A model generated the notes under the pieces. It was not told the DNA's origin, searched no databases, and worked only from the letters and a program-made list of their open reading frames with translations. Source: Cristatella mucedo (Eukaryota > Bryozoa > Phylactolaemata > Cristatellidae). From it: a stretch of DNA of 64,000 nt. The DNA lies in NCBI GenBank assembly GCA_009760855.2, contig WPIO01000005.1, positions 3,866,501 to 3,930,500 on the forward strand, in the 5' to 3' direction. Below are positions 44,370 to 55,932 of this stretch, in pieces. A program made the translations under genes and the position numbers. Every line of letters starts with the position of its first letter. Position 1 is the first letter of the stretch.

Positions 44370-44638
44370 AGCTAAATCAGCCAGATTATGACTGATTTTT
44401 TATTATTCGCGGTTCCTGAAATACGACGGCTAGAAACCAATTTTGTGATATCCTACAGCCGCTGCCGTATAAAAGACTATGCCACAAAATAGGCGGTGAG
44501 CTATGCTTCCGAAGTAATCGGTTTTGGTATTGGCGTTTGAGCCGATTTGAGCCTATTTGAGCTCTAGGCCACGGAGCCGTTGCTGTGCATTTTGGCCGCT
44601 GTTGAACGCCTGTAATCCTTCGCTGCTGTCACATGGAG
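44370..44638 (-). repeat. Dispersed repeat X, copy on the - strand
   Basis: The reverse complement carries GCGTTCAACAGCGGCC, GCCTAGAGCTCAAATAGG, AACCGCGAATAATAAA, and ends GGCTGATTTAGCT, matching the 3' part of the three + strand copies. Confidence 0.85.
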
Positions 44639-45149
44639 TCGTCTACGTTGTAAAAATATGAACTTGTAATGCTATGGTGTAAGCGCTCTTCGCCATTGCC
44701 TGGTTCCTGCTACAGACGCATATCTGCTCGCGTTCGTGCCGCATGTACAGGTCGCTAGCATGCTTTGTAGGCTCATTTTAGACTTGCCCTTTGATTGATG
44801 CAGTATATGCAAAACCTGATAGTTGCACATACTTAAAAAGTACGTAGCTTCATTGCTTTTAGAAAGCGCACCAGAATAAAAGTTGTCGGTGGGTGGCAGT
44901 AAAGTAAAATCAAAGAACTACTTTGGCGGTGTCATTTTCTTTAGTGTCACGCGAGCCTTGGTGGCTTTTATCCCGATACAGTAGGCGATCTTGAATTGCC
45001 TTCTGCTCGAAGCCAAGCCCTTGGTGGCTGCATGAAACGCCACGATATAGACAAGCGAAGGCAGCATCAAATGAGATCTAGTTAAGTGTCTTTGAAGGCA
45101 ACCAGGTTCATGCTTTTGTCCTGCTGCAAGCCAACAGTACTTACATACT
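44639..45149. other. Unassigned
   Basis: No recognised element. Confidence 0.4.
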
Positions 45150-45179
45150 GCATATATATATATATATATATATGCTATG

Positions 45180-45219
<40 letters not shown>

Positions 45220-45221
45220 GT
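45150..45221. repeat. (AT)n microsatellite, two blocks
   Basis: AT dinucleotides interrupted by GCTATGATAC. Confidence 0.98.
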
Positions 45222-45279
45222 ATGTATAATTAAATGTCGTCTGATTAAACATCCTCATTTATATAGCGGGAGATGAAAC

Positions 45280-45705
45280 TTCGCGGCAATCTACCCCTTG
45301 CAGCAGGCATTATAGGATTGACCTTAAACCTCAAATCCTTTGGAGATCGTGCCTTTAGTTCGAATGCTCCTAAAGCCTGGAACTCACGCCTTATTTCCGC
45401 CACGACACCCCCTGACTTGACCGCATTTAAAAAGAAATTAAAAACGCACCTATTTAGGACAGCATTTAGTGGGTCCCTGCAATTCGTCCTTTATATGCTA
45501 TTGCGTGCAGACACTGTGCATGCTACCACTAACCACATTTGCATGCTGACCCTGTGCATGTCACCCCTAACCATGTTATTCTTGTTGTTCATCAAGCATG
45601 ATACCACTCATCATTTGATCGTGTTTTCTTTGCAGCAAATGTACAACGCCCAGAAAGAGATTGAATTCTCCAAGGGTGCTTTATTAAGTGTATTATTATT
45701 ATCAT
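45280..45705 (+). mobile_element. LINE-A 3' fragment
   Basis: From TTAAACCTCAAATCCTTTGG through AAAACGCACCTATTTAGGAC, GCATTTAGTGGGTCCCTGC and the 3' UTR to (TTA)n at 45690. Confidence 0.94.
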
Positions 45706-45825
45706 TATTGACTGCTGCTGGACTTGACCGCCATAACAACGCCTTTCAAGGTCGATAATCAGAAGGTGCTATGCTAGCATATCTTATAGAAGTTCTGAAG
45801 AGTAAGTGTCTTTTTAGTCAGCTGT

Positions 45826-46415
45826 AATAGACCTGCGGGGAAGCGTGACTTCCGCCCACTGCCTCTATCTCTCCCAGCGGTACAGCCGTGCTCTTTTAGC
45901 CAATCCTGAGGCCTGTGGGGATGCGTGACTTCCGCCCACTGCTTCCGTCTCTCCCTTGCAGTATAGCAGTGCCCTTTTAGCCGTTAATGAAGCCTGCCGG
46001 GTAATGCGAGTGCCCTTTTAGCCATTAATGAAGCCTGCCGGGTAATGCGACTGTCGCGCGATGTTTCTGCCATTCCCAGTGGTATAGCAGTGCCCTTTTA
46101 GCCAATAATAAAGCCTGCAGGGTAACGTGACTTCCGCTCACTGCTTCCGTCTCTCCCAGAGGTACAGCAGTGCCCTTTCAGCCAGTACCGAAGCCTGCTG
46201 GGTGACGCGACTTCCGCCCACTGTTCCTTCTCTCCCAATGGTACAGCGGAACCCTTTTAGCCATAAAGAAGCCAGCCGAGCAACGCGACTTCAACCTACT
46301 GCTCCAGTCTCTCCCAGTAGTACAGCAGTGCCATTTTAGCCAATGATGAAGCTTGCTGAGCGACGCGATTTCCGTGAACTGCTTCCATCTTTCCCAGTAG
46401 TGAAGCAGTGCCACA
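45826..46415. repeat. Minisatellite, about 80-bp unit, 7 to 8 copies
   Basis: Consecutive units share GCCTGCNGGGTAACGCGACTTCC, CCCACTGCTTCCGTCTCTCCC, GGTACAGCAGTGCCCTTTTAGCCA. Spacing of the GCGACTT/GCGTGACT anchor is 80, 83, 41, 80, 80, 78 and 80 bp, so one unit is half-length. Eighty is not a multiple of three, which argues against a coding repeat. Confidence 0.96.
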
Positions 46416-46599
46416 TCGAATATTGCCAAAACACGGCTGCTCTCCAGCGAAAAGCAGTTGCATGGACCGCATAGTGTCAACATTGCATTGCAAATTACCG
46501 CAAAAACAAAGATCCCCATAGAGCTCGCAACGAGAGCTAGCAACAGTCACACATTACTCGTGGTGCAGACACCATCCGTAATATAAAAAAATAAATGAA

Positions 46600-46752
46600 A
46601 ATATTTATTTGTATAGCGCCCTAAGAGAACTTAATCTCTATTCAGGTACTTCACATACGCCACGGGGCTCAAGCCCACGACCTCGGTATTCAAACACATT
46701 GACATTGACCTCGATCGGGGTGAGCACCTAACCTCTGTACCACACCCGCGCG
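46600..46752 (-). mobile_element. SINE-A copy, - strand, long variant
   Basis: TTTGTATAGCGCCCTAAGAG, GCCACGGGGCTCAAGCCCAC, then the ATTCAAACACATTGACATTGAC insertion also seen at 24985-25136, then TCGGGGTGAGCACC. Confidence 0.9.
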
Positions 46753-46807
46753 GCAATAATAGGTTTGCAGAGAGGGAAAACAGCTTTCAGGCATCGCAGC
46801 AGCAGTA

Positions 46808-47890
46808 ATGTAATGTAATGTAATGTCTCTCCGTCTGTAACTCCACTAAGTTATAAAGACCATGTGGGTGTTACGCAGGAGAGTTTTGTATAGCGCACTC
46901 ATAGCCTAAGCGGCTTTCGGTACGCTTTCGGTACGCATTCAGTAGCCGACAGACTTCGTCTCACGCAACAAAGACAAAGTGGGAAGCATAGCAGAGTTAG
47001 GAGAGCAGTAGAGGTAGTGAGTAGCATGGAAGTAGCAGCTCAGGACCGCTGAAAAAAATGAGCCATAGTCGGCAGCAGGAAAGTAGTTGTCGTTGCGTAA
47101 GAATTTTGGAAGCGAGTTCCACAGTCTAGGACCTGCAGAGCTAAAGCTTCTGTCACCAACGGTCTTTAAGCAGAGGAATGGAACAGCTAATTTATTGTCC
47201 ACACAGGACCTGAGGGCGCGAAGAGGCTGGAACTGGTGCAGCAGTCCAGCTAGGTACGAAGGAGCCAAGCCGTGGCGGGCCTTGTGTGTCAGCGTAAGAA
47301 CTTTGCTCTGTATCCGTTGCTCGACTGGCATCCATCCTAGCTCTTTCAACAAAGGAGACACGTGGTCAAACCTCTGGGACTTGAAGACTAGCCTTGCAGC
47401 CATATTAATAGTCAACTGCTGTGGCCTAGTTGCTTTCTTTGGTAGCCCAGCCAAAAGGGAATTACAATAATCAAGCCAAGACAGATCTAAGGAGCTAGTT
47501 AAATTTTTTACAAGCCACTGTGGGAGTCAACTCCTAATCTTGGATAGGAATCGGACGTGATGGCTAGCTGTAGAAGCAGACTTCTGAATAAAGCTTTTAA
47601 AATTGAGCCAGCTATAGAAAACGACACCTAAATTTCGAGCACGTGGTGATGGTCGCACAACAGCATCACCTATTAGAAGAGCAAAGCCTTTTAATCCAGC
47701 CACACGCTTAGGGTATCCTATGAGCAGCAGTTCGGTTTTATCGTCATTTAGTTTCAAGAAGTTTTCCGACGTCCAGGATCGAATGTTGGCAAGGCAAGCA
47801 TTCAGTTTCTCAGTTGCTGCAGCAGATTCCGACGGTTTGAATGACAAATACGCTTGAGTATCGTCAGCATAAAAGTGATATCCTAGTCAA
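46808..47890 (-). mobile_element. LINE-B copy, - strand, reference for the 3' half
   Basis: The 3' end is a CATTA-type repeat (46808-46825). Frames 46939-47454 and 47527-47847 encode MAARLVFKSQRFDHVSPLLK, VGDRSFSSAGPRLWNSLP, ACLANIRSWTSENFLKLNDD. A single break separates the frames. It ends 5' at the YADDT-proximal segment. It belongs to the same broad L2-like group as LINE-A, but its 3' UTR and tail are unrelated. Confidence 0.94.
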
Positions 47891-48917
47891 TAAGCTGTAC
47901 AGTTTGCACATTATCAGTCTCGAAGCAAGTCACGATAGTCACGGGCTTCACAGTGACTACAACCGGCGCAGGAAGAACGGCCGCTTTGTTCCTCACATCG
48001 TCAGTTCAGACAACGAGGTAACAGACACCTTAACCCTATCAGCAGCCATTTCTATGCACTCGTGAAAAATTGTAATCTCTGGCTTCTCAAGCCGTACACT
48101 GGGCTTCCCAATATCAAGACGCGGAGCTTCAACTATGGCCTATCGCTGTGCTACATTGGTCACTGTTCGGTCCGCGACAGCATGCTACTTTGGCGGAAGA
48201 CGCTTAAGGAGAACAGCAGACCCATTAATGCACTGCAGTAGACTGCCGTGCTGCCGGGTCGGGCATCGCGGCCACCAGCTTCTGCGCGGCCTCCTGCGAT
48301 TCTTAATACACTACCGGCCGTTGTGTTGATTCGACCGTCTGGTGTGAGACTGCTCACACAAATACTCAGACGTAACGGCCACATTGCCGTCCATAACACT
48401 TTCTAGATTAACGGCAGAAATTTCAAGCCTGCTGCCGCCATTTGTACATTCAACTTCTTGCCTCGTGTCAGTCACGGTACTATTCTCAACAAACTGCTAG
48501 GTGGCCATGACATATACGATAGATATTTCTTACATTTACTTCAGACGTTGTCTTAGCTTCGCCTGCAGAGTGTCCCTATTCTTAAGACTGGAACGTCTAC
48601 ATGCTGCTGTTTGCTGCTCAACCTCCAGCACCGCCTCGCAGTATTGGTGGCCGGAACGAATTTTACCTTAACTTAACATACTTTACTCAAGAAAATAACA
48701 ATGCTCTTCACCAATTCTCTTTCGGCTGATTAAGAACGTCATCGAAATTCTTAAAAGTTCAGCAGGTGATTTTTTGAATCCCGAAGCTCGCAATAGCAAG
48801 CAGCAACTTCGTCGTTCAAAGACTCAATATCGGGTTCGTTACGTAACTCAAACGCGCAAATAAAGAATTCCATTTTTCAGGTGCAAAGTCCGCACTCCGA
48901 TGCCAACTGTTTGGAGG
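47891..48917. other. Unassigned, possibly a decayed LINE coding region
   Basis: In frames around 47920-48410 there are coding-like segments (FVPHIVSSDNEVTDTLTLSA; SGVRLLTQILRRNGHIAVHN) that might be LINE 5' coding sequence. I cannot assign them. Confidence 0.3.
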
Positions 48918-49412
48918 CGGGGTGCCGCAGTATCCACGTCGGTATAGATCTAGGTTGCGAACACGGCGCTGTTAGCGGTGCTAGTCTCAGCCAACGCACC
49001 ACGAATACCAGCGAAGCTTAGAGCCTTGGAATCATGGCTAGCGACTTGCAGAGGCTTGTAACACCAATGCACGCAGGTCTACTTGCAGTATCGGAGGGTG
49101 GCAGCAGCGAACAGCGCCAATACCTCAAGATGGCAGTGCCACATCCAGAGCGTAGAGAAGTCTATTTGACAGCGACGGTAGGTTACTAGCGCTCAGCAGC
49201 GATCATGACGAACACCAACTCTCGTGCGACTCGCTGGCCTAGAGCACAACTCAGCTCCCACGTCATGGCACCAACTCCTCGAGCAAAGCTGACTGCCTAT
49301 TACTTGTATACTGCCTTGGCCATAAATTATGGCATACTCTGCTCCTAGTCGTAATTATTCAGGAACCGCGTATTATGAATGTCAGTTTTAATAAGTCTGA
49401 TTTAGCACTCTG
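48918..49412 (+). repeat. Dispersed repeat X, copy 2
   Basis: GGTGCTAGTCTCAGCCAACG, ATCATGGCTAGCGACTTGCA, CCAATGCACGCAGG, GGCCTAGAGCACAACTCAGC, TCAGGAACCGCG, TCTGATTTAGCA. Confidence 0.85.
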
Positions 49413-52104
49413 CCGTTTCACTTTATGGATAAAGATCTACGTATTATCTCAGGGTATAGGCTCGCTTAACTGCTGCCGAGTTCCACTACCATCAGCGTAC
49501 CTGCGTGTATCGATGTGGTTCCTACAACTGGCTAGCCGCGCCTCAGAGGCTCGGGGTTTCGCCGGTATTCATCGCACGCCGTAGGCTGAGACTGGAACCG
49601 TTACGTTGAGCTGCGTTTTCGGCTCTGTCAGGACATAGCAGCTGCCACACCCCGTTTGTGGCACAATGTCATCTCTAGCTTGTGTGTAATAGACCGGATG
49701 GTTGGTATACGACTGTTTTCAGATTGCATCTATTCCGTTAATACCACTAGTGCCTCGGAGCTGCTTAGGCTGCTGGTTAAACTGGCCTCGGACGGCCTGC
49801 ACGATCGACGGCAGCTCTATGGCGGTGCATCAGATCACGTGAGCGATCGTCCATCGCGCGTCTTTGCATTAGCTACTGAAATGTTGGAATACTCCATCTG
49901 TCAGCTTAGAACAGGCCGCGTGATAATTAGCAGTTCCTGAATTACAACCGATAAGAAGCGGATTTTATGTCCAATAATTGATTAACTGCGGGCTTTGGGG
50001 GTCGAACGAGAGAGTTGCGCTACGGCTGTTACTGGACAGCTGTAGCTGCTCTGCGGTGCAGATATGGATAGCGCTATATTTAGGAAGGGGGGCTCCTTAT
50101 GGTTGCTGTGCGTCAGCTTCACCAGCATTTTTAAACGACAGGCTCCGTACAAGTGCAGCGGTTGTTGCTAAAGACTTTTGTGCAAACGCGGCTCGGGGAG
50201 CCTGTACAGCCATCCCGAGCGACTGCTGCGATATGCTCACTGCCGCCGTTGCGGCACCGCCGCCAAATCGCATAAACGTAGACGCGCCTACATACGGAAC
50301 AGAAATATCTGCGGCCACAAATACCGGAGTAAGCGCCATAGCCGCGCCTTGACCTTAAAGCCAAAACATGCAGCGTCTGCAGCTCTGCGACGGCGACAAT
50401 CAGCGGCTGAGCAGATTTCCAGCGGCGGCAGCTGCAGACCCGCTACTCAGACGTAGTCTCGTTACAGCCATCTGCCGGCCGAGCCTTTGAACGCGCTCAA
50501 CCTTCGGAAAAATCAAAGCGTGCTGACGTGGGCGCCCGTATCACCTGTCCGGCTAGCCGGTATGACGAGGCACCAAGCCGAGCTCCACCTGTGCAGTTGG
50601 GGACATCACTAGAGCCTTACCTAGCGTTAAAGTGACCGGCGTCGAGGTGTCGGCCCACCTGCTCCGAAGCCCCATAGTCTGAGACAAGACGCAAGTTTGT
50701 AGCGGTTGAATGCGAGACCCCTAGCTATTTGGAGGTCCATTGGCGGTCGCAGGACTTGGGAAAAGTGCTCCCGAAGGCAGGTGCGACCGCAACCTGGTTT
50801 GTGAGCACCCATTGAGATGGAAGTGCTGCTTTTAGCCTTTCGGCTGGAACTGCAAGGCGCCTGATGTTTGTACACTGCATATGCTGCGTGTAGCCTCGAT
50901 GCTTCAGGAGGATTCGATTAGATGAAAAACCCCACAGCTCTGTTAATGTCTGCTCTATCCATTAGCCTTGATGGGCCTAAAATAGTTGCTGGAATATTCT
51001 AGTTGTCACGGGACTCCTCCTGGATATTTCGATGGCTGTAATGTGATAATAAACATCACTTGAAACAAATTACCTACCCGATGATCGCAATGTTTCCGCA
51101 GAGTTTATTACGACCGTGCATTTTCACATTGCTTTAAAACTCCCAGTCACTGATAAAACGACCAAGCGGGAGAATTAGTGGCACTAGCTGCAGATGCGTG
51201 CTATGACTTAGTGACGCATTTCGGCCAGAAAACAGCTCTTGGGAACAGCAGAAATTGTAATAAAAGCGAGCAGTGAATGCAGCTTCAGAGGACCTGTTTG
51301 CTGATCGATCTCAAAGTGTACTATGTACATTGACGGCACGACACTGTCATCACCCTCGTCTCTCGGGACACGTCCTTGATTTTGGACTAGTGGCAAAGAT
51401 ATAAGCTTTGCACAAGCTTGCAGGTCAATCAATGAAATCATCAGAGACCTGTTTGCAGATGTACAGGTACAGCTTCGACAGGGTGGCGAACGATCGATCA
51501 GCTCTCGGAATTTCATCTGAGACTTCACCGTGGTAGTCTTACGTAAATGCCTCGCCGACCTGGTTACGTTTGGACTTTGTCTTGGCCCCTGAGGCTGATA
51601 GGAGACCTACGCTTTCCATCTTTCAGGCAGCTTTGGAGTTTTCTCTCTTTTGCCGAAGATTTAAGCCAGTCTAGCAGATATCAGGCTATGAAAGAGCAAG
51701 TCCAAGATTCCTAAAAACGGAAACAGTCGTCAGGCGTAAAGAATTAGATCAAATGTCCAAGAGACGCCAAGGAGCTATCGCGACACGGTAAAAAGAGCGT
51801 GTGTAAAGGAAGGTAAATTTAAAACTCAGCAATAAGTGAAGGGTCTCTTGATCAACGTGCGATGACTATGCAAAATGTCTTGGCCAGCCAGGATTCATCA
51901 GAGAGTTCGACCTAGCACTTACGAAGTTGCCCTTACGAGGCCCACTATTCATCGTCTGTCAATACGGATGAGTTAGTGTAGCTCATGTCATTACTTTTTG
52001 ATGTCGTCGGTTGGACTTCCATATAAGACAGGGCCATCTTTTTTCAAGTACCGCGATATCTCATTGGGGTCTCGACCTCTAAATCAGGCAGCCGGTTCGA
52101 CTAA
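49413..52104. other. Unassigned, partly GC-rich
   Basis: 50040-50480 is GC-rich with open frames in three registers (for example 49978-50352 on + and 50097-50339 on -). None is recognisable and the overlap points to composition. A - strand frame at 51208-51528 is open without known motifs. A faint repeat-X-like segment lies near 49925-49980. Confidence 0.4.
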
Positions 52105-53030
52105 TATAATAATAATAATTATAATGCACTTGATAAAGCGCCCTCAGAGAACTCAATCTCTTTCTAGGCGCTTTACATTTGCTGCAAAGGGAAATGCAAT
52201 TGGATGGTGAATAATATCATGCTTGATAAACAAACAACATGAATGACATGGTTAGGGGTGGGGTTAGGTTAAGGGAATCAAATCTTCCTTCAGTACCCTA
52301 GAATATGCTGGAAACGAAGCATGTTGGTTGGTTAATGACGGTGTGAAAAATTTGAGCACGCATAAGCTCGCGGTTTTTAATTCAAATGCACGGTGCAGAG
52401 GCTGTGAATAACAGGAAGAGTTTTAGTGTCTTTTGATATTGTCATGTTGTCAAGAGCTGCAGTGGCCTCAGTCGGTAGGGCATTCCAGGCTTTGAAACCA
52501 TACGAACTGGAGACATGGATTACGGAGGATTTGAGGTTGGTTAAGTTCATGGCTATGCGACTTGAGTCAGAAACGTTAGTGGTGCGATTCGGAGCGTGAG
52601 GATACACTGTTTCTTACAAGATGCCAGAGCAAGAGAATTAAATGAGCTAAAAGGGACTGGAAGAATCTTGCAAAATATACGGTGTTTGATGGGTAGCCAG
52701 TGCGGGTCGATGAGAAGTGGTATAGTGGGGAAATTCCTACATTTACGAAAGACAAGACAAGCCAAGCTGCAGAGTTTTGCACAAACGATAAATGTCTTGC
52801 TGCACAGTTTGGAAGACGTGCTAGTAAGTAGTAGGTTACAGAGGTATAGATGGGATGTCACAAATCTATGAACCAGCTTGGCTGGGTTATCCTTATCTAA
52901 GCAAGCCCAACTTTTTTCTAGTGATCCAAGCAGTAGCTAAATGCAGATAGACTTGACGGAACAGCTGATGTGGTCATCTAATGAAAGTTAATTTTGTATA
53001 GGACACCCATATTTTCAAAAAGGTTGCAGG
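52105..53030 (-). mobile_element. LINE-A copy, - strand, 3' half
   Basis: Tail AATAATAATAATTATAATGC, TTGATAAAGCGCCCTCAGAG, CTTTCTAGGCGCTTTACATT, then RT C-terminal pieces (SSYGFKAWNALP, DPHWLPIKHRIFCKI) with stops. Confidence 0.92.
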
Positions 53031-53455
53031 AGATCTTTTCACGGTTTATACTCTCCCGCTTGCCGGTGTGATTGCCAGGCATAATCTAGGCTTTCACTAC
53101 AATATAGATGACACTCAGTTGCACCTCTGCTTTAATTCCTCCCAGCCTTCCAGCACGTCGAATTTTCCCAACTCCCTTGCTGCATGTATTAATGACATCT
53201 GCACACTGATGGCAGCAAACAGTCTTAAATTGAATGATGATAAAACCAACTTACTAGTTATGGGCAAACCAAGTGTGATTCAGAAAATGCAAAGGTTAAA
53301 ACGTTCCCAATCGGCTCTGCAAGCATATCTAATGTTGAATTTTCACGAAATCTAGGTGTCATGTTCAAAAGTGACCTTTCATTAGACGACCACATTAGCT
53401 CCACAGTCACGTCTGTCTAAATTCAGCTGCATAACATTACAATAATTCATTAAAA

Positions 53456-53592
53456 AAATGATTCATTAATATAGCGCCTCAAGAGAATCTCTATTCAGGC
53501 GCTTCACATATGCCTCGGGGCTCGAGCCCACGACCTCAGTCAGACCTTGGTCGGGGCGAGCACCTTAACCGCTAGACCAAACCAGCACGGCC
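53456..53592 (-). mobile_element. SINE-A copy nested in LINE-A (first)
   Basis: ATTAATATAGCGCCTCAAGAG, CTCGGGGCTCGAGCCCACG, GACCTTGGTCGGGGCGAGC, CCGCTAGACCAAACCAGCAC. ACATT occurs on both sides (about 53447 and 53603), a possible short target duplication. Confidence 0.94.
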
Positions 53593-53621
53593 ACATTGCT
53601 AAAATTTGGCTTGTTCGTAAA

Positions 53622-53727
53622 AAAATATAATTCCTTTGTATAGCGCCCCAAGAGAACTTAATATCTATTCAAGCGCTTCACATATGCCTCCGGGCTCGAG
53701 CCCATGACCTCAGCCAGACCTTGGTAG
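53622..53727 (-). mobile_element. SINE-A copy nested in LINE-A (second, truncated)
   Basis: TTCCTTTGTATAGCGCCCC, CTCCGGGCTCGAGCCCATG, then a cut at AGACCTTGGTAGG, where LINE-A resumes. Confidence 0.92.
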
Positions 53728-54260
53728 GCCATCTTGACTTCAGTAACTCACTGTTGCTGGTTTACCGGTCTGTGCAATCAGGTGCTTACACCTGGTGCCA
53801 AACTCTGAAGCTAGGCTTGTCTGTCGTGAGTGTCGCAGTTGCCACATCACACCACTTCTCGCCGACCTGCACTGGCTCAGTCAAGCAAAGCATCGACTTC
53901 AAGGTTTTGTCACTCACTTTTAGGTCGCTTCATTCTTTGGCTCCAGCCTATCCATCAGATCTAATTCCCCACCAGGCTATGCATCGTACCACCCACTTTT
54001 CAAAATTTAATTGTTTACCCGTACCTCGTACGAAACTCAAATCCATTGGAGACCGTGCCTTTAGTTCGTTTGCTCACACAGCCTGGAAATCACTCCCGAC
54101 TTTCGTCACGATGTCTCCTTACTTGACCACATTTAAAAAGGAATTAAAAACGCATCTAATTACCACATCATTTAGTGAGTCCTTGTGATTCGTCCTTTAT
54201 ATGCTTATGCGTGCAGACACTGTGCATGCTGCCACTAACCACGGTTGCATGTTGTCAAAG

Positions 54261-54731
54261 CAATTAATTCGCTCATTATCCGTAGACCAATCGAAGCCAT
54301 CGCCGCTCCATCGGAGCCATCGCCGCAAAGGAGATATACGGCTGAACTTTTTGGATTGGTTGAGCAACTTTTCCAGCTATATTTATCACCAACTGTGCAG
54401 GCTTTGTGTATTTTTTCGGTAGCCTAGCCGAAGCAGAATTGCGTAGGCCAGTGTATACAGAGAAATTGAGCCAGTAAATCCTTTAGCCAGCCAATGCAGT
54501 AGTACTACTTCCTTAATTTTGTTCAAGGGTCTAACGCGACTAGACGCCGTGAAAAAATGCACAACACTGTCACAATGCAAGCAGTTTTCAAAGATGGTGC
54601 CTAAATTACTAATCTCTAAGCACTTACTCTATCTCACTGAACAAAGAGAAAGTGAGGAGAATAGCTTAGTCAGGAAGACAGCCGATGAAGTAGCTAGCGC
54701 AGGAGGCAGCGCGGCTGTAAAGGATGAAGAT
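54261..54731. other. Unassigned
   Basis: A short CGAAGCCATCGCCGCTCC / GGAGCCATCGCCGC near-duplication lies at 54292-54326. No gene. Confidence 0.4.
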
Positions 54732-54770
54732 ACGCTGCCAACTCTGGCTTTCTGCCAGAGTTGGCAGCGT
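54732..54770. repeat. Perfect 17-bp inverted repeat, 5-nt loop
   Basis: ACGCTGCCAACTCTGGC and its exact complement around TTTCT. Confidence 0.96.
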
Positions 54771-54837
54771 AAGAAGCGAGAGAAGCGCGATCCCAGGGGA
54801 AGCTCAGGGATCCGTTCTTCTGTCGTCCACTTCCGTT

Positions 54838-55275
54838 CGCAATGTTTTATATACTCTCCTTCCGGCCGATTAAATCGCCAAGCACCCTCTTGGCTTTCAC
54901 TTTAAGCAGACTATACAAAGCATTGCTTTTGCTTTTAATTCCTACCCTGCATTCCATCAACAAAAACTCGCAACTCCCTTTCAGCGTGTATAGCTGACAT
55001 CATTTGCATTTGAATGGCAGAAGCCTTTGTCAAATTGAATGACGATAAAAAAAAGAATAGCAGTCGCGGTCGAGCCTGGTGTCATTAAAACTTGAACGCA
55101 TAACCGTCAAACTGAGCTGCGCCAGCATATCTCCTGAAGCGTTGGTGAGAATCCGGGTGCTGCGCTCAAAAACTCACTTTCACTCGATGACCACACCAGC
55201 TCAAGTCATCAGAAAGTCACAGTCACGTTTTCCTACTTTCGGCTGTGCAGCGATAAAATAGGACTGCTTGTGCTC
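54838..55275 (+). mobile_element. LINE-A fragment, + strand, diverged
   Basis: TTTTATATACTCTCCTTCCG, CGCCAAGCACCCTCTTGGC, AAATTGAATGACGATAAAAA, TCACTTTCACTCGATGACC. This is the RT core to post-core region. Confidence 0.82.
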
Positions 55276-55453
55276 GGGCCGGGCCGCGAGAGCTTCACGC
55301 TGCGGCTGTGGCTGAGCACTGAGGCAGGCAGGGGCAGCTGTCCACTGGGGACGTTTTTGCAAGCCGTTACTCTGCAATACGCATCGCTGCGCCGTGCACA
55401 GGTAAAATGCGTGCGAACATTTTGCTTGCTAGCAAACGAGTGCGCTCGTGTGC

Positions 55454-55932
55454 TGTTACAAACGTGGTGTGCGGCTTCTTCGTCGTGACAGAACTAGGGC
55501 CGCAAACGAAGCGCTTTTAGCATCGCTAGCCTCGGCCAGCTCGCGACGAATGCCAGCCAAGCCCCGATCCTTGGAATCAATCGTGGCTAGCGACTCGTAG
55601 GTGCAGCGCCGATGCACGTAGTAGGTATGCCAACAGTAGCAGAGCGGTAGGCAGCGACGACGAGCGCCCATTTCATGATTGTATTTGACAGCAATACAGG
55701 GTCACTCGTTCAACAGTGGCCGCGACGTACATCAGTAGCTCAGTGGCCTAGACCTCGAACCAGCTAAAATCCCTCGGCCAAATCCGGAAGCATTCCGACT
55801 GATTACCTCGTAGATTCGGCTTTTACGCGGGCCTCGGGCATAGACGATAGCCTAATGAGTTCCAAGCAAAGTTCCGTGTACAATTCAGTAACCGCGAAAA
55901 ATGTAAATCAATCCTAATCCGGCTGACTTAGC
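55454..55932 (+). repeat. Dispersed repeat X, copy 3
   Basis: Starts TGTTACAAACGTGGTGTGCG like copy 1, contains GGCTAGCGACTCGTAGGTGC, TTCAACAGTGGCCGCGACG, GGCCTAGACCTCGAACCAGC, and ends CGCGAAAAATG...GGCTGACTTAGCT. Confidence 0.87.

Larger units (their letters stand above)
53037..54260 (+). mobile_element. LINE-A copy, + strand, split by two SINE-A insertions
   Basis: 53037-53455 holds the YADD-proximal region (TRQLHLCFNSSQPSSTSNF-like; SLKLNDDKTNLLVMGKPSV). The C-terminal region resumes at about 53727 ([20 protein letters not shown]-like, FRSLHSLAPAYPSD, AHTAWKSLP) and ends in 3' UTR without its (TTA)n tail. Two - strand SINE-A copies lie between. Confidence 0.93.

Noticed and set aside
45826-46415. 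CRISPR array
   Set aside because: The repeats are contiguous 80-bp units without unique spacers, in a eukaryotic genome.
46178-46543. A 121-codon frame across the minisatellite
   Set aside because: The 80-bp unit is not a multiple of three, so each repeat is read in a different frame; this is not a real repeat protein.
49978-50364. A 124-codon Ala/Cys-rich + frame and opposing 77-80-codon frames
   Set aside because: Three registers are open at once in a GC-rich stretch, none has a known motif, and I cannot tell any from chance.
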